From Candidatus Gastranaerophilales bacterium (GTDB lineage Bacteria; Cyanobacteriota; Vampirovibrionia; Gastranaerophilales; Gastranaerophilaceae), in assembly GCA_944326475.1 (NCBI GenBank), contig CALVEC010000006.1:1-64000 (forward strand): a stretch of DNA of 64,000 bases. The letters are read 5' to 3'. Positions within the stretch are counted from its first letter, which is position 1; each line of letters starts with the position of its first letter. Below the pieces are notes generated by a model. It saw only the letters and a list, made by a program, of their open reading frames with translations. It searched no databases and was not told the origin of the DNA. The position numbers and the translations under genes were made by a program. Positions 52,142 to 60,714 of this stretch are shown one piece after another.

Positions 52142-52232
52142 TTTTTCTCCTTTCTCCAATCATAGCACACCATCTCTCTCAATAAAAATACTTAATATGT
52201 TAACAAATATTACAAATTTTTTTCGTCTGAGG

Positions 52233-52262
52233 CAATTTGACGTGACTGATTGTTTTTATATA
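52233..52262 (+). promoter_or_regulatory. Shared-motif promoter before the gene at 52300
   Basis: CAATT (52233-52237), 14 nt, GTTTTTATATAAG (52252-52264). Confidence 0.6.
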
Positions 52263-52299
52263 AGTAAGGTTAGAAAAAGGTTCTATTTGGAGGTAGGTT

Positions 52300-53202
52300 A
52301 TGAATCCAATTTCAGCTGCATATCCAACTTACTTCTCGGTTAATCCGGGGAATGCTGGCGCAGCACAAGATTATCTGAATAGCGAATTTGCAAAAGATTT
52401 TGGCATTCAAACTGTTCCTTCTTATACACTGCCAATGGATTACACACTGGGTTACGGCAGTCCGTATATGGGAGCAGCCGGCATAGCCGGTTCAGGTATG
52501 ATGTATCCGGGTGCTATGGGACTCGGGCTGGGGCTTTATCCGGGTCGCGGTATGTCAAAAGCCTATCTCGATTACATAAATATGGATTACAAACAAAGAT
52601 TAGCATACATGCACGAACTTGAACATGCCGCAATGCAAAACAGGTTTGATACAAGCCGTACAAGTAAACAGTTTGCGGTTCTTGAAGACGGTCAGGTCGG
52701 TGCGATAATGGATGCTTGCAGGTCTTTGCAGGCTGTTGTAACAGAAGGCGAAACCGACCAGATTGTTAAACAGTTTGAGACTGTCGTCTCTATGCTCAAA
52801 GCAACTCCGCTCTATGACGAGTTGAAAGCACAAGGTTATCACACAGAACGTGCACTTGACAGAGCACTCAGAAATTGTGCTTATGAACAGTTCAAAGCGG
52901 CAACCGGTCAGGATCTCGATCAGATGATTCACGAAAATTGCAGCGGTGCTTTCTCCAACTCATTCAAAAACGGTATGTCCTTCGGCGGTGCACAGAAGTT
53001 CTCGAGAGAAGATCTTATTGCAAGACTTCACGGATACGAAACTCCAAACGATGTACCGGCTGCAAAAGCTCTCGGAAAAACAGCAAGTGTTGCTACTTAT
53101 CTCGGTGCAGGCGCGGCAATAGGAGCAATCGGAGGTCCGGTAGGTGCAGTTATCGGCGGTATTGCCGGTCTCGGTGTCGGTATCTGGAGTGCACTCTGCT
53201 AA
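52300..53202 (+). CDS. Lineage-specific protein with a C-terminal glycine-zipper segment
   Basis: A 300-residue protein. The N-terminal 90 residues are rich in Tyr, Gly, Pro and Met (NPGNAGAAQ, GLGLGLYPGRGM), the middle is helical, and the last about 40 residues form a glycine-zipper membrane segment (GAGAAIGAIGGPVGAV...GLGVGIWSALC), as in colicin-V-like or pore-forming proteins. No signal peptide. GGAGG supports the start. Shared-promoter set. It could be a secreted pore or an adhesin; I do not assert function. Confidence 0.6.
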   Translation: MNPISAAYPTYFSVNPGNAGAAQDYLNSEFAKDFGIQTVPSYTLPMDYTLGYGSPYMGAAGIAGSGMMYPGAMGLGLGLYPGRGMSKAYLDYINMDYKQRLAYMHELEHAAMQNRFDTSRTSKQFAVLEDGQVGAIMDACRSLQAVVTEGETDQIVKQFETVVSMLKATPLYDELKAQGYHTERALDRALRNCAYEQFKAATGQDLDQMIHENCSGAFSNSFKNGMSFGGAQKFSREDLIARLHGYETPNDVPAAKALGKTASVATYLGAGAAIGAIGGPVGAVIGGIAGLGVGIWSALC

Positions 53203-53275
53203 ATTAACAAAATAATTAAATAATTCTAATCCCTCAAAATAATCTCTAATTATATATATCTAACAATTCCTAATT

Positions 53276-53298
53276 AGCCCCGATTTCGGGGCTTTTTA
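53276..53298 (+). terminator. Terminator after the glycine-zipper gene
   Basis: AGCCCCG/CGGGGCT with a 4-nt loop, followed by TTTTTATT. This and the next two entries fill the gap before the EF-hand gene; I see no other gene there. Confidence 0.85.
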
Positions 53299-53341
53299 TT
53301 TCAGACTTAAAGTTAATAAATCAGAGCATTCCCAAAAGCAT

Positions 53342-53368
53342 AAAAAAAAGACCCGTTTTTCAGGGTCT
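53342..53368 (-). terminator. Terminator of the EF-hand gene
   Basis: On the minus strand, AGACCC/GGGTCT around an 8-nt loop followed by a run of eight T. Confidence 0.7.
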
Positions 53369-53419
53369 CAAAATCGTTTTTTCCTCGTGGTTTTGTGGTA
53401 GGTTTCTCGTCTCTAATAT

Positions 53420-53460
53420 TTATTCCTCGTATATATATAAACAATATACACGAGGAATAA
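53420..53460. repeat. 11-19-11 inverted repeat in the 3' region of the EF-hand gene
   Basis: TTATTCCTCGT (53420-53430) and ACGAGGAATAA (53450-53460) are perfect reverse complements. It lies before the true terminator, in the minus-strand 3' untranslated region. Confidence 0.5.
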
Positions 53461-53511
53461 TTGCTAAATCTTTCCTATTATATTAAGAAATATGAAGTTG
53501 AATTTTTGAAC

Positions 53512-53985
53512 CTACAAAATCATATTAACAGCAGAAGCCACAAGATTAGAAGCACCGGAACCCAGGTTGTAAGCACTCAAAAACTTATTGGCAAGATTAC
53601 CGGCTGCAACCCCTACATCATTTGAGCCGCCGTATTTTTGTATCGCAGACCTGACTACATCTTTAACTGTTGCCTGCTGACTTTTATCCAGTTCAGACTG
53701 AGAGATAGAGCCGCTCTTGTCAAGGTCAATACTAGCCATAAGTCCTTCAAGTTTATTGCCCTGCAATAGTTTTTGAACACTCGTATCGTTACTTTTTTTC
53801 ATTGATTCTTCAATCTCTGTTTTTGAAAGCGAGTTGTTCTTGTCTTTGTCAATGTCGTCATAATTCTTCTTTAAATACTCGGAAAAAATCTCATCATCAC
53901 TGCTGCTTACAGAAGTGCCCGATTTCAAAGACGCATTGATACGATTTAAAAGGCTGTTTATTTCGTTACCAATTTCAATACCCAT
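53512..53985 (-). CDS. EF-hand-type calcium-binding protein
   Basis: A 157-residue protein with two EF-hand loops: DIDKDKNNSLSKTE and DLDKSGSISQSE, each with acidic residues at the calcium positions. The C-terminal about 50 residues are hydrophobic and Gly/Ala/Ser-rich. No signal peptide. Bacterial EF-hand proteins buffer or sense calcium. GGGGAG supports the start. Confidence 0.75.
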   Translation of the reverse strand: MGIEIGNEINSLLNRINASLKSGTSVSSSDDEIFSEYLKKNYDDIDKDKNNSLSKTEIEESMKKSNDTSVQKLLQGNKLEGLMASIDLDKSGSISQSELDKSQQATVKDVVRSAIQKYGGSNDVGVAAGNLANKFLSAYNLGSGASNLVASAVNMIL

Positions 53986-54273
53986 TGTATTTCTCCCCTA
54001 TTTTTTTATTTTTATACGTCTAGTTAGTGTAATTATAAATTTTTGTAAACATTATGTAATCCATTAAACAGTGTAAAAATTTCATCTACGACACTGGAAA
54101 TAATTCATTGTTTGTGAAAAGATATAAGACCCAATGTAAAGAATAGTTAATATTTACCGTATTTACACGCAAAAATTTTTATTTTTCAACTTAAAACGGA
54201 TTGTACAACTGCAATTTAACTATACAACATTAGCAAAACATTACTAAACATTGATAAATACAAGGAGAAAGAA
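53986..54273. other. 288-nt divergent intergenic region
   Basis: AT-rich and gene-free. It must hold the promoters of the divergent EF-hand and coiled-coil genes. Neither fits the shared nAATT-N14-nnnTTTATA pattern when checked, and I see no clear conserved motif. Confidence 0.3.
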
Positions 54274-56136
54274 ATGAATAACATTGATTCATTGAAAAAT
54301 TTAAGTCTCAAAAATTTGAGCCAGTCACCGTCTTTTGGCAAGAGAAAAGATTACATTCCCGCGTTGAACGAGAATAAAGAAGATACATATTCTTTTTCAA
54401 CAAACAATGAACAGTCTAAAACAAAAATGAACCCTGTTACAAAATGGTTTAATTCACTGCTCCTGGCTACAGCAGTAGCAACAGGCGCCATGACAAATAC
54501 CGCCTGCACGGATACTCACACCTATGAAGGAGATCCGGTTGTAATTACAAACGATGTAGACATTGATATGTCTGTATTGAACGATTTGCTCGAAAAAATT
54601 CTCGATAAACTTGATGAAATGAACCAGAACATAGTTGTAGGCAATGAAACTATTTCCCAGCAGATTACCGAACTTTTCAAAGAATTGCAGAATGATAATA
54701 TCACTAACGAAGAATTTTTCAACAGAATCATTGACCTCCTCGGTAACATAAATCAAAACGTTACAGTAGGTGACGCAAATATACAAGAACTTCTTCAAGA
54801 ACTCCTTAAACAATACGAAGAAGGACAAATAAACTACAAAGAAATGATGCAGGAAATACTTGATATTCTGGGCAGCATTGATTCATCACTCACAGAACTT
54901 GTCGGCAATTTCTCGGAATTTGTAAACAACTACAATGAAAACAATGCAAAATACGAAGAAAACTTCAATCAGATGCTTGATTGGATGGCTGAGATAAATT
55001 CTTCTATTCAAAACAATCATATTGACATCTCTAAACTTGAAGAAATCATCAGCAATATCACCATCAACGGCGGTGCTACACAAGAATCTTTAGACAAAAT
55101 TCTTCAGGCTATAATAGACGTTAAAAACTCTGCGGAAGCTAACAAACCGATAACAGTTGAAGACCTGGAAAATGTTCTGAAAAAATACGTAACTGATAAC
55201 AAAGATTACACAGAAATTCTGAACACAATCAAAGACCTGATTGAACAAGGCGGAAACGGCGGCGGCAGCACTTCTAATATCACCATTGAAGAACTTGAAC
55301 AAATAATCAAAGAAAACAAAACAGACCTCTCAGGCGTAACAGATATGATGTCAGAAATACTTGAAACCCTTAAAAATCTGAACAACGGAGGAACTATCGA
55401 CGGTGATATAACAGTCAATGTTGACCTTTCAACTATTGAAGACCTGATTACCGACCTGATTAACAAGTTTGACCAGGGAAGACTTGATGAGACAGAATTG
55501 CTCGAAGAAATCAGCGGCAAATTGGATAACATGGTTACAGTTGAAGACCTTGACGCACTTCTCGGCAAATACTACGACCAGCTTAAAGCCGACAATGAAA
55601 AATACACTGAAAATATCTTAGACGCCATTAAAAATATAACTATAACTGGCGGCACAGGCGTTGATATGGACGCGCTGGAAGAATTGATTGCAAAATACGC
55701 AAACAATAACGACGATGTAGTTGCTGCTCTTGAACAAATCTACAAAAAAATGGACGAACTTGCTCAATCCGATGGCGGAGACGGTTCAGGTATTACCATA
55801 AGAGATCTGGAAAGACTCATACAGCAGTACTACAAAGATCCGACTCCTATACTTACAGAGATAAAAGAACTTTTGCAAGAACTCGGCTCAGGCGACAGAA
55901 TTACACTGGAAGAACTTGAACAACTGCTGCAGGAAAACAAAACAGACCTTACAAAAGTAACGCAGCTTTTGACTTCTATTCTTAATGCACTCCAGAATAA
56001 TTCAAATAACGGCGTTGACATGAGTGCTCTTGAAGAAAAAATCAATTCGCTCATCAATGCATATAACAACGGCAATGCTGACTTAAATTCAACACTTGAA
56101 AAAATTCTCGATCAGCTTAACTCCTTAAACGGCTAA
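54274..56136 (+). CDS. Long coiled-coil repeat protein with PSFG tag and buried lipobox-like segment
   Basis: A 620-residue protein. Residues 1-24 carry the PSFG tag (QSPSFGKR). After about residue 50 a hydrophobic stretch (WFNSLLLATAVATGAMTNTAC) looks like a membrane segment ending in a Cys-like lipobox, though preceded by 50 residues. The remaining 530 residues are heptad-type helices rich in Leu/Ile, Asn and acidic residues with tandem near-repeats, for example LEELEQIIKENKTDLSGVTD and LEELEQLLQENKTDLTKVTQ, each followed by NNGG-type turns. Predicted long fibrous surface stalk. AAGGAGA supports the start. Confidence 0.65.
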   Translation: MNNIDSLKNLSLKNLSQSPSFGKRKDYIPALNENKEDTYSFSTNNEQSKTKMNPVTKWFNSLLLATAVATGAMTNTACTDTHTYEGDPVVITNDVDIDMSVLNDLLEKILDKLDEMNQNIVVGNETISQQITELFKELQNDNITNEEFFNRIIDLLGNINQNVTVGDANIQELLQELLKQYEEGQINYKEMMQEILDILGSIDSSLTELVGNFSEFVNNYNENNAKYEENFNQMLDWMAEINSSIQNNHIDISKLEEIISNITINGGATQESLDKILQAIIDVKNSAEANKPITVEDLENVLKKYVTDNKDYTEILNTIKDLIEQGGNGGGSTSNITIEELEQIIKENKTDLSGVTDMMSEILETLKNLNNGGTIDGDITVNVDLSTIEDLITDLINKFDQGRLDETELLEEISGKLDNMVTVEDLDALLGKYYDQLKADNEKYTENILDAIKNITITGGTGVDMDALEELIAKYANNNDDVVAALEQIYKKMDELAQSDGGDGSGITIRDLERLIQQYYKDPTPILTEIKELLQELGSGDRITLEELEQLLQENKTDLTKVTQLLTSILNALQNNSNNGVDMSALEEKINSLINAYNNGNADLNSTLEKILDQLNSLNG

Positions 56137-56165
56137 TCAGTCAGCAAATGCAAAATACAGATACT

Positions 56166-56195
56166 AAAAAGCCCTCGAATATTCGAGGGCTTTTT
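56166..56195. terminator. Strong terminator after the coiled-coil gene
   Basis: A perfect 30-bp palindrome centred at 56180/56181 (AAAAAGCCCTCGAAT and its complement), with T- and A-runs at its ends. Repeat copy C begins 8 nt later. Confidence 0.85.
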
Positions 56196-56202
56196 CCAAT
56201 CT

Positions 56203-56382
56203 TTTCATATAGTCAACTGACCCCGATAACTTATTGAACTTGTGCATAAAACAAGTTCAATCTTTGGTTTTATAATACCGGCACAAGCAACAAGTACATG
56301 GGGTCACTTCCGAAAATTGCCAGACCAGGTGCCACTCACACTCAGTGTAGCACTTTGGGAAGCGAGGTCTTCCCCAGACATC
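56203..56382 (+). repeat. Structured intergenic repeat, copy C
   Basis: Full-length copy: TTTCATATAGTCAACTGACC at the 5' end, helices GACCCC/GGGGTC, ACTTATTG/CAACAAGT and CTTGTGC/GCACAAG, second domain with AGGTGC/GCACTT enclosing ACAC-TCA-GTGT, and GGGAAG/CTTCCC around the conserved CGAGGTC. Ends at the stop codon of the M15 gene (56383-56385). Confidence 0.85.
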
Positions 56383-57123
56383 TTATGCCCACTGATAATC
56401 AAAATGCCAGCGCTCTTTTACTGAAGAAAAATCTCCGCCCCATCTCATTCCGATTGATTTAGCGAAATCACCAAGCAGTTTATAATCCGCATCGGTTCCG
56501 CCCACAATATGTATATCAATTGCCTTACCCTCGCAATGCGCAGAACGTTTTGCCGCAAATTGAGGTCTTGTTCTAAGCAATTCCTGCTGTTCTTCTTGAG
56601 TTCTATATCCGCTTGTTATCTGTACTTTAAGACCGTTTGCCTTTGCAAAGTCCAAAAGCTGCATAGTCTTTTCCTGCATCTCCGGCGTTAACTGCGATAT
56701 TTTTTGCGCATTCGTACCGTAAGCGGATAAGTCTGAAACAGCACTATAAGGCGAACCGGCTGACGACACAGAAGACGCTTCAGACACATCAAGCGTGCCT
56801 ATATTATACTTGTTATAATCATAAGGTCTGAAATTATTTTGTATATCCTCTGTCGGCGTATGGTTAATCAAAGGATTTGACATTATTTGCCGTATTGTCT
56901 CCATCATCATCTGCTGCAGCTGTGCCTGATTTTTACACAAATTTTCAAAAAATTCATTAGTCAGCACAGTCGGCATAGTGAAATTCTGGAATGACGACTG
57001 AGTTGCGTCAAACCCAAAAATATTTCCCATAGCACCCGATATAGTATTTTGCATCGGAAAGAATGAAAAATTATTCAGCGGCAAATTATTAGTAAAACCT
57101 ATGTTAAATTGTCCAAAACTCAT
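56383..57123 (-). CDS. M15-family (D-Ala-D-Ala carboxypeptidase / endolysin-like) peptidase
   Basis: A 246-residue protein. The N-terminal 130 residues are not recognised and are rich in Asn, Phe, Gln and Gly (MSFGQFNIGFTN). The C-terminal domain has the M15C pattern: TSGYRTQEEQQ, SAHCEGKAIDIHI (zinc His and Asp) and a final ERWHFDYQW (third ligand). It should cut peptidoglycan stem peptides. No signal peptide is visible, so export would need another route. Promoter belongs to the shared set. The stop codon is at the edge of repeat C. Confidence 0.8.
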   Translation of the reverse strand: MSFGQFNIGFTNNLPLNNFSFFPMQNTISGAMGNIFGFDATQSSFQNFTMPTVLTNEFFENLCKNQAQLQQMMMETIRQIMSNPLINHTPTEDIQNNFRPYDYNKYNIGTLDVSEASSVSSAGSPYSAVSDLSAYGTNAQKISQLTPEMQEKTMQLLDFAKANGLKVQITSGYRTQEEQQELLRTRPQFAAKRSAHCEGKAIDIHIVGGTDADYKLLGDFAKSIGMRWGGDFSSVKERWHFDYQWA

Positions 57124-57148
57124 TTCTGCCTCTAATATATCCTCTTTA

Positions 57149-57178
57149 TATATAAAGTATCAAAACTGTGAGAAATTG
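57149..57178 (-). promoter_or_regulatory. Shared-motif promoter before the M15 peptidase gene
   Basis: On the minus strand, CAATT, 14 nt, TACTTTATATA. The TTTATATA core aligns with the other five when the 14-nt spacing is kept. Confidence 0.5.
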
Positions 57179-57247
57179 TTATTTAGAGACTACAATATAA
57201 AGATTTGTAACATTGATAATTATGTGTTTTTAGTCCAAAATATAGTT

Positions 57248-58216
57248 ATGAAAAGGATGATAAAAATTATTTCTATTTTTATTTTCTTTATCGCAAACAC
57301 AACACTCCCCGCATTCAGTGAAGATTTTAGCGACAGTTCTCTCCAAAATACTCCGCCGACTCAGGAAGAAGAACTGATGTTTGCGCCTATTGAGCTGGAT
57401 TTAAGCGACTACGAACCACCTCAAAAACAAAGCGCCAAAAAACTGTTTTTGCGGGTAGAAAAAAATGAAAAGCCAAACGATATAAAAGCGACAAACCAGA
57501 TATGGGATACATCGAAACTATACCGTTATCAGTATTTCAGTGACACGCGCAATCTTAATCCAATCTCCGCAACAGGAGTTCTCGGCTCTAAGCTGCAGAC
57601 AGCCCTTGATGACAACACAACCGTCACCATAGGACAAGACGGACTCGATTCATATAATGGTTACACTTTGAATTTTATATACAATAACGGCAGCGTTTAC
57701 AACACAGGCGCAAAAATATCCGGAAACGAAGACAAATTTGACTACAGTCTGGGAGTTTACAACCAAACAGCAACGCAAGAACGCTCATATGGCGGTATTA
57801 TTTCTTCAAAACCCTCACATATACTTAATTCAAAGGGGACTTTTGCTTTAGGCGGAAGCGTATACACCAATATGCTTAACAATGACACAAGAAATACAAC
57901 CGGTTTGTTTTCACAGTATCAGCTCGGCAATTTTTCTCTGGGCAGCCAAATTTCCCAAAGTTCATACGCAAACGGAGCAAATATGACAAACAGCGTTCAT
58001 CTTTTGCCATCGTTAAAAGTTAACGACCATCTTTCTTTAACAGGAAAGCTTGTGAAAAACCTGACAACACAGGAAACCCAGCAGGAAATCGGTATAAGAT
58101 ACAAACCTTTCAAATCTGACGACTCTGTAGTTTTTGATATTACGGGCACAACCTACAAAGATGCCTCGACACTCGTGCGTCAGAGGCTGAAATTCTCAAC
58201 AAGTTTTAAATTATAA
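57248..58216 (+). CDS. Probable outer-membrane or exported beta-barrel protein
   Basis: A protein of about 322 residues; the frame opens far upstream at 57101 but a signal peptide (MIKIISIFIFFIANTTLPAFS) begins at Met 57248 or 57257. After a linker the protein shows alternating hydrophobic/polar strands with many Gly, Asn, Ser and Tyr, such as GYTLNFIYNNGSVYNTGAKI and GTFALGGSVYTN, and ends in a strand LKFSTSFKL, as in beta-barrel membrane proteins. Family not recognised. The start lacks a clear ribosome site. Confidence 0.6.
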   Translation: MKRMIKIISIFIFFIANTTLPAFSEDFSDSSLQNTPPTQEEELMFAPIELDLSDYEPPQKQSAKKLFLRVEKNEKPNDIKATNQIWDTSKLYRYQYFSDTRNLNPISATGVLGSKLQTALDDNTTVTIGQDGLDSYNGYTLNFIYNNGSVYNTGAKISGNEDKFDYSLGVYNQTATQERSYGGIISSKPSHILNSKGTFALGGSVYTNMLNNDTRNTTGLFSQYQLGNFSLGSQISQSSYANGANMTNSVHLLPSLKVNDHLSLTGKLVKNLTTQETQQEIGIRYKPFKSDDSVVFDITGTTYKDASTLVRQRLKFSTSFKL

Positions 58217-58237
58217 CCCGAAAAAAGGGAAAAAAAA

Positions 58238-58285
58238 CGAGGGATTTACAAGTTTAACACCTATATCTAGCCCTCGTAAGGTTTT
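58238..58285 (+). terminator. Terminator-like hairpin after the beta-barrel gene
   Basis: CGAGGG (58238-58243) pairs with CCCTCG (58271-58276), followed by TAAGGTTTTTAC. Long loop, moderate strength. Confidence 0.5.
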
Positions 58286-58412
58286 TACACTAGCCGAAAC
58301 ATTAATAACATGGTTAGTATAGCACTTTTATATGTACTTTGCAAATTTATATCCAAAAAGCCTCTGTATTTCTTGTTACAAATCTTAAAACTACCGTCGA
58401 TAGTCAATAAAA

Positions 58413-59555
58413 TCAATGGTTTGGAGTTTTAACTTCGACTATCTGTAAAATTGCTTCCGCTCTGTGTTTCCATGTGTGATTTTCTGTAGTAATTTTGTAT
58501 GCAGCTTTAGCCTTTTCAGTGCGTTCATCTTCATTATTAAGAAAATACTCGGTTTTCTCTTTAATATCGGAAAAGTCCGTGCCGTTAAAGTATCCTACAC
58601 TTGAGCCGTAAGCAAGTTCAACAGATTTGACGTCATTTGACAAAACAAAAGTCTCCACAGCACTCGCATTAAGAATCCTGTCAGGAATGCCCAGTGTCAA
58701 CTGGAATGGGATGGAAGACAGTACAATTTTAGAACGATTAATTATATCCACACTGTCTCTGTAATCGCATTCACCCATATATTCAGCACTTTCAGGCAAA
58801 AATTTAGTCCAGAGGTCATTACCGAAAACTTTTACATTTACTCCGTCAAGAGCTTTTAACATATCAACACGCTTTTTATGCGTAACCATAAGCCCGACAT
58901 GCCGAAACAAAAGCAAATACTGTTCTATATCAAGCTGGAGATTAATATGTTTTTTGAGCATCTCTGAAATCTGCCAGAAAGACAACGCCGGATGCTTAAT
59001 CGCAAGCTCATATATCTGCATCATTAAACCAAACACAAGCTCAGGCATATTCTTTTTCAAATCCTGCATGTGGGTTTCATAGTCAAAAACCCTGCCCATA
59101 AATACAACATCAATATCCTTTGTTGTATCCTGTTTTTTCCACATATCCAAATCCACACCGACAGGAACATAAGCATGTTTTAATTTAGGGAAAAATGTGC
59201 CGATTGGTTCATTATCGCAAGGTGTAGTGTTAAAAACCACAAAATTGTCATAATTTGCAAACTGGTCAAGGTATTCCGTGTTTTTCCAAAAAGCGGAATC
59301 AAGCGTCCACATAATATTGGGACGTCCGGAAGTTAATATTGTCTGCCATGTTTCGTTTTCTACAGCTTGAAAACCAATGGTCAAGTGGGGATTTTTACTC
59401 TGTTCAACGCATTCTTTCACTGAATAAGCTTGAACCCCGCATTGTTCAAAACCTTTTTTTAATCCGTCAGAAAACGCAGAAACAGACCCAAAACGCTCTT
59501 TCAAACCGGTTTCTCCGGCGCCGTGAACACCTATTATCAAATCTTTTCTTTCCAT
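58413..59555 (-). CDS. CgeB-type glycosyltransferase-like protein
   Basis: A 380-residue protein. The N-terminal part (IIGVHGAGETGLKERFGSVSAF, WTLDSAFWKN) and the C-terminal SSIPFQLTLGIPDRILNASAVETFVLSND resemble the glycosyltransferase 1-2/CgeB group that contains proteins involved in maturation of spore or surface glycans. Transferred sugar unknown. GGAGG supports the start. Monocistronic. Confidence 0.6.
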   Translation of the reverse strand: MERKDLIIGVHGAGETGLKERFGSVSAFSDGLKKGFEQCGVQAYSVKECVEQSKNPHLTIGFQAVENETWQTILTSGRPNIMWTLDSAFWKNTEYLDQFANYDNFVVFNTTPCDNEPIGTFFPKLKHAYVPVGVDLDMWKKQDTTKDIDVVFMGRVFDYETHMQDLKKNMPELVFGLMMQIYELAIKHPALSFWQISEMLKKHINLQLDIEQYLLLFRHVGLMVTHKKRVDMLKALDGVNVKVFGNDLWTKFLPESAEYMGECDYRDSVDIINRSKIVLSSIPFQLTLGIPDRILNASAVETFVLSNDVKSVELAYGSSVGYFNGTDFSDIKEKTEYFLNNEDERTEKAKAAYKITTENHTWKHRAEAILQIVEVKTPNH

Positions 59556-59639
59556 ATTTCCTCCGGGTTAAATACAACATTATTATACCCGTGAATATGC
59601 CCGTTTGTCTAATATTTTCATATAGCCGGCTGAAAATTT

Positions 59640-60593
59640 TCAGAACAAACCTTTTCTTGCCAGCAAAATACCGATAATTGCAGCAAAAAACAGAGACAAC
59701 AACAGTATCAACACAAACGCATAGTGATCATGCCCCAGCGGAACAGCAACATTCATTCCCCAAAAGCTTGACACCATAGTCGGGATAGCAAGTATAATAG
59801 TTACGGACGTCAAAAACTTCATCACAATGTTGAGATTGTTTGAAATAATGGAAGCAAATGCATCCATCATACTCTCAAGAATGTTTCTGTGCATTTCAAC
59901 CATCTCTATAGCCTGTTTATTTTCAATGATAACGTCTTCCATCAAATCTTCTATTTCTTCGTTATAATGCATAAATGTGCTGAAACTCGGAAATTTTTTG
60001 AACCTGCTCAATTTATCAAGGACGTGTCCGTTGTCCTTGAGCGCAGTCGTAAAATACACCAAGCTCTTTTGTACCGCCAAAAGCTGAAAAAGGGCTTTAT
60101 TTTTCATTGTTTTTTTTAGCTCATCTTCGATTCTTTCCGTATGTCTGTTAATATGCTCAAGATATCTCAAGTAAAATTTTGTTGAACGGAAAAGAATCTG
60201 GAACATAAATCTCGTTTTATCTTTGGTATCAAAGAGTTTTGCCGTATCCTGATTAAAGAAGGAAATAATTCTGTTTTCTTTTAAAGAAACCGTAACTATA
60301 TTGTCCGGAGTCATAATTATACCTAGTGGCAAGGTATCAAAGCTGTTTTCGTCCTCCATCACCGGAACATTTGTGATTATTAAAAGTTTGTCATCATCAA
60401 TCTCAATACGCGAACGTTCTTCCGAGTCCAGAGAATCCCTCAGAAAATCAGCTTCAATATTCAGCGCGGCAGCAACTTCTTTAATCTCATCAGCCGTAGG
60501 TTTAATCATATTAAACCATGCTCCTTTGTCAAACTCCTCAATAGTGAGTTCTTTTAGGGTTTTGTCATCTTGTGTTTTGAATATCTGGAGCAT
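59640..60593 (-). CDS. corA: CorA-family magnesium/cobalt transporter
   Basis: A 317-residue protein. A long N-terminal alpha/beta and helical funnel is followed by two C-terminal membrane helices, with the diagnostic GMN motif in FWGMNVAVP between them. The frame opens with a TTG at 60623; ATG 60593 (AGGG 8 nt upstream) is preferred. CorA channels admit Mg2+, and also Co2+ or Ni2+. Its stop codon is directly beside a TTTCATATAG remnant of the structured repeat. Confidence 0.9.
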   Translation of the reverse strand: MLQIFKTQDDKTLKELTIEEFDKGAWFNMIKPTADEIKEVAAALNIEADFLRDSLDSEERSRIEIDDDKLLIITNVPVMEDENSFDTLPLGIIMTPDNIVTVSLKENRIISFFNQDTAKLFDTKDKTRFMFQILFRSTKFYLRYLEHINRHTERIEDELKKTMKNKALFQLLAVQKSLVYFTTALKDNGHVLDKLSRFKKFPSFSTFMHYNEEIEDLMEDVIIENKQAIEMVEMHRNILESMMDAFASIISNNLNIVMKFLTSVTIILAIPTMVSSFWGMNVAVPLGHDHYAFVLILLLSLFFAAIIGILLARKGLF

Positions 60594-60714
60594 ATTATTG
60601 ACCCTATCTGATGTACTTGCCAAAGTATAGAATTATTATACAACAAGTATAAAATTTTGTAACTGCATACTTTTAATCCGGTACAAGCACGCCTTTAAAG
60701 CACGCAAAGAACAG

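Noticed and set aside
53986-54070. Seventh copy of the shared promoter before the EF-hand gene
   Set aside because: AATT and TATAAA are present but the spacing is 14 rather than 19 nt to the TATA core, and GTTTTTATA is missing.
57101-57247. Longer N-terminus of the beta-barrel protein
   Set aside because: It would bury the signal peptide and overlap the divergent M15 gene and its promoter.
60660-60714. Additional structured-repeat copy before the ABC exporter stop
   Set aside because: Only CCGGTACAAGCA is shared; both ends and the helices are missing, so it is at most a worn fragment.
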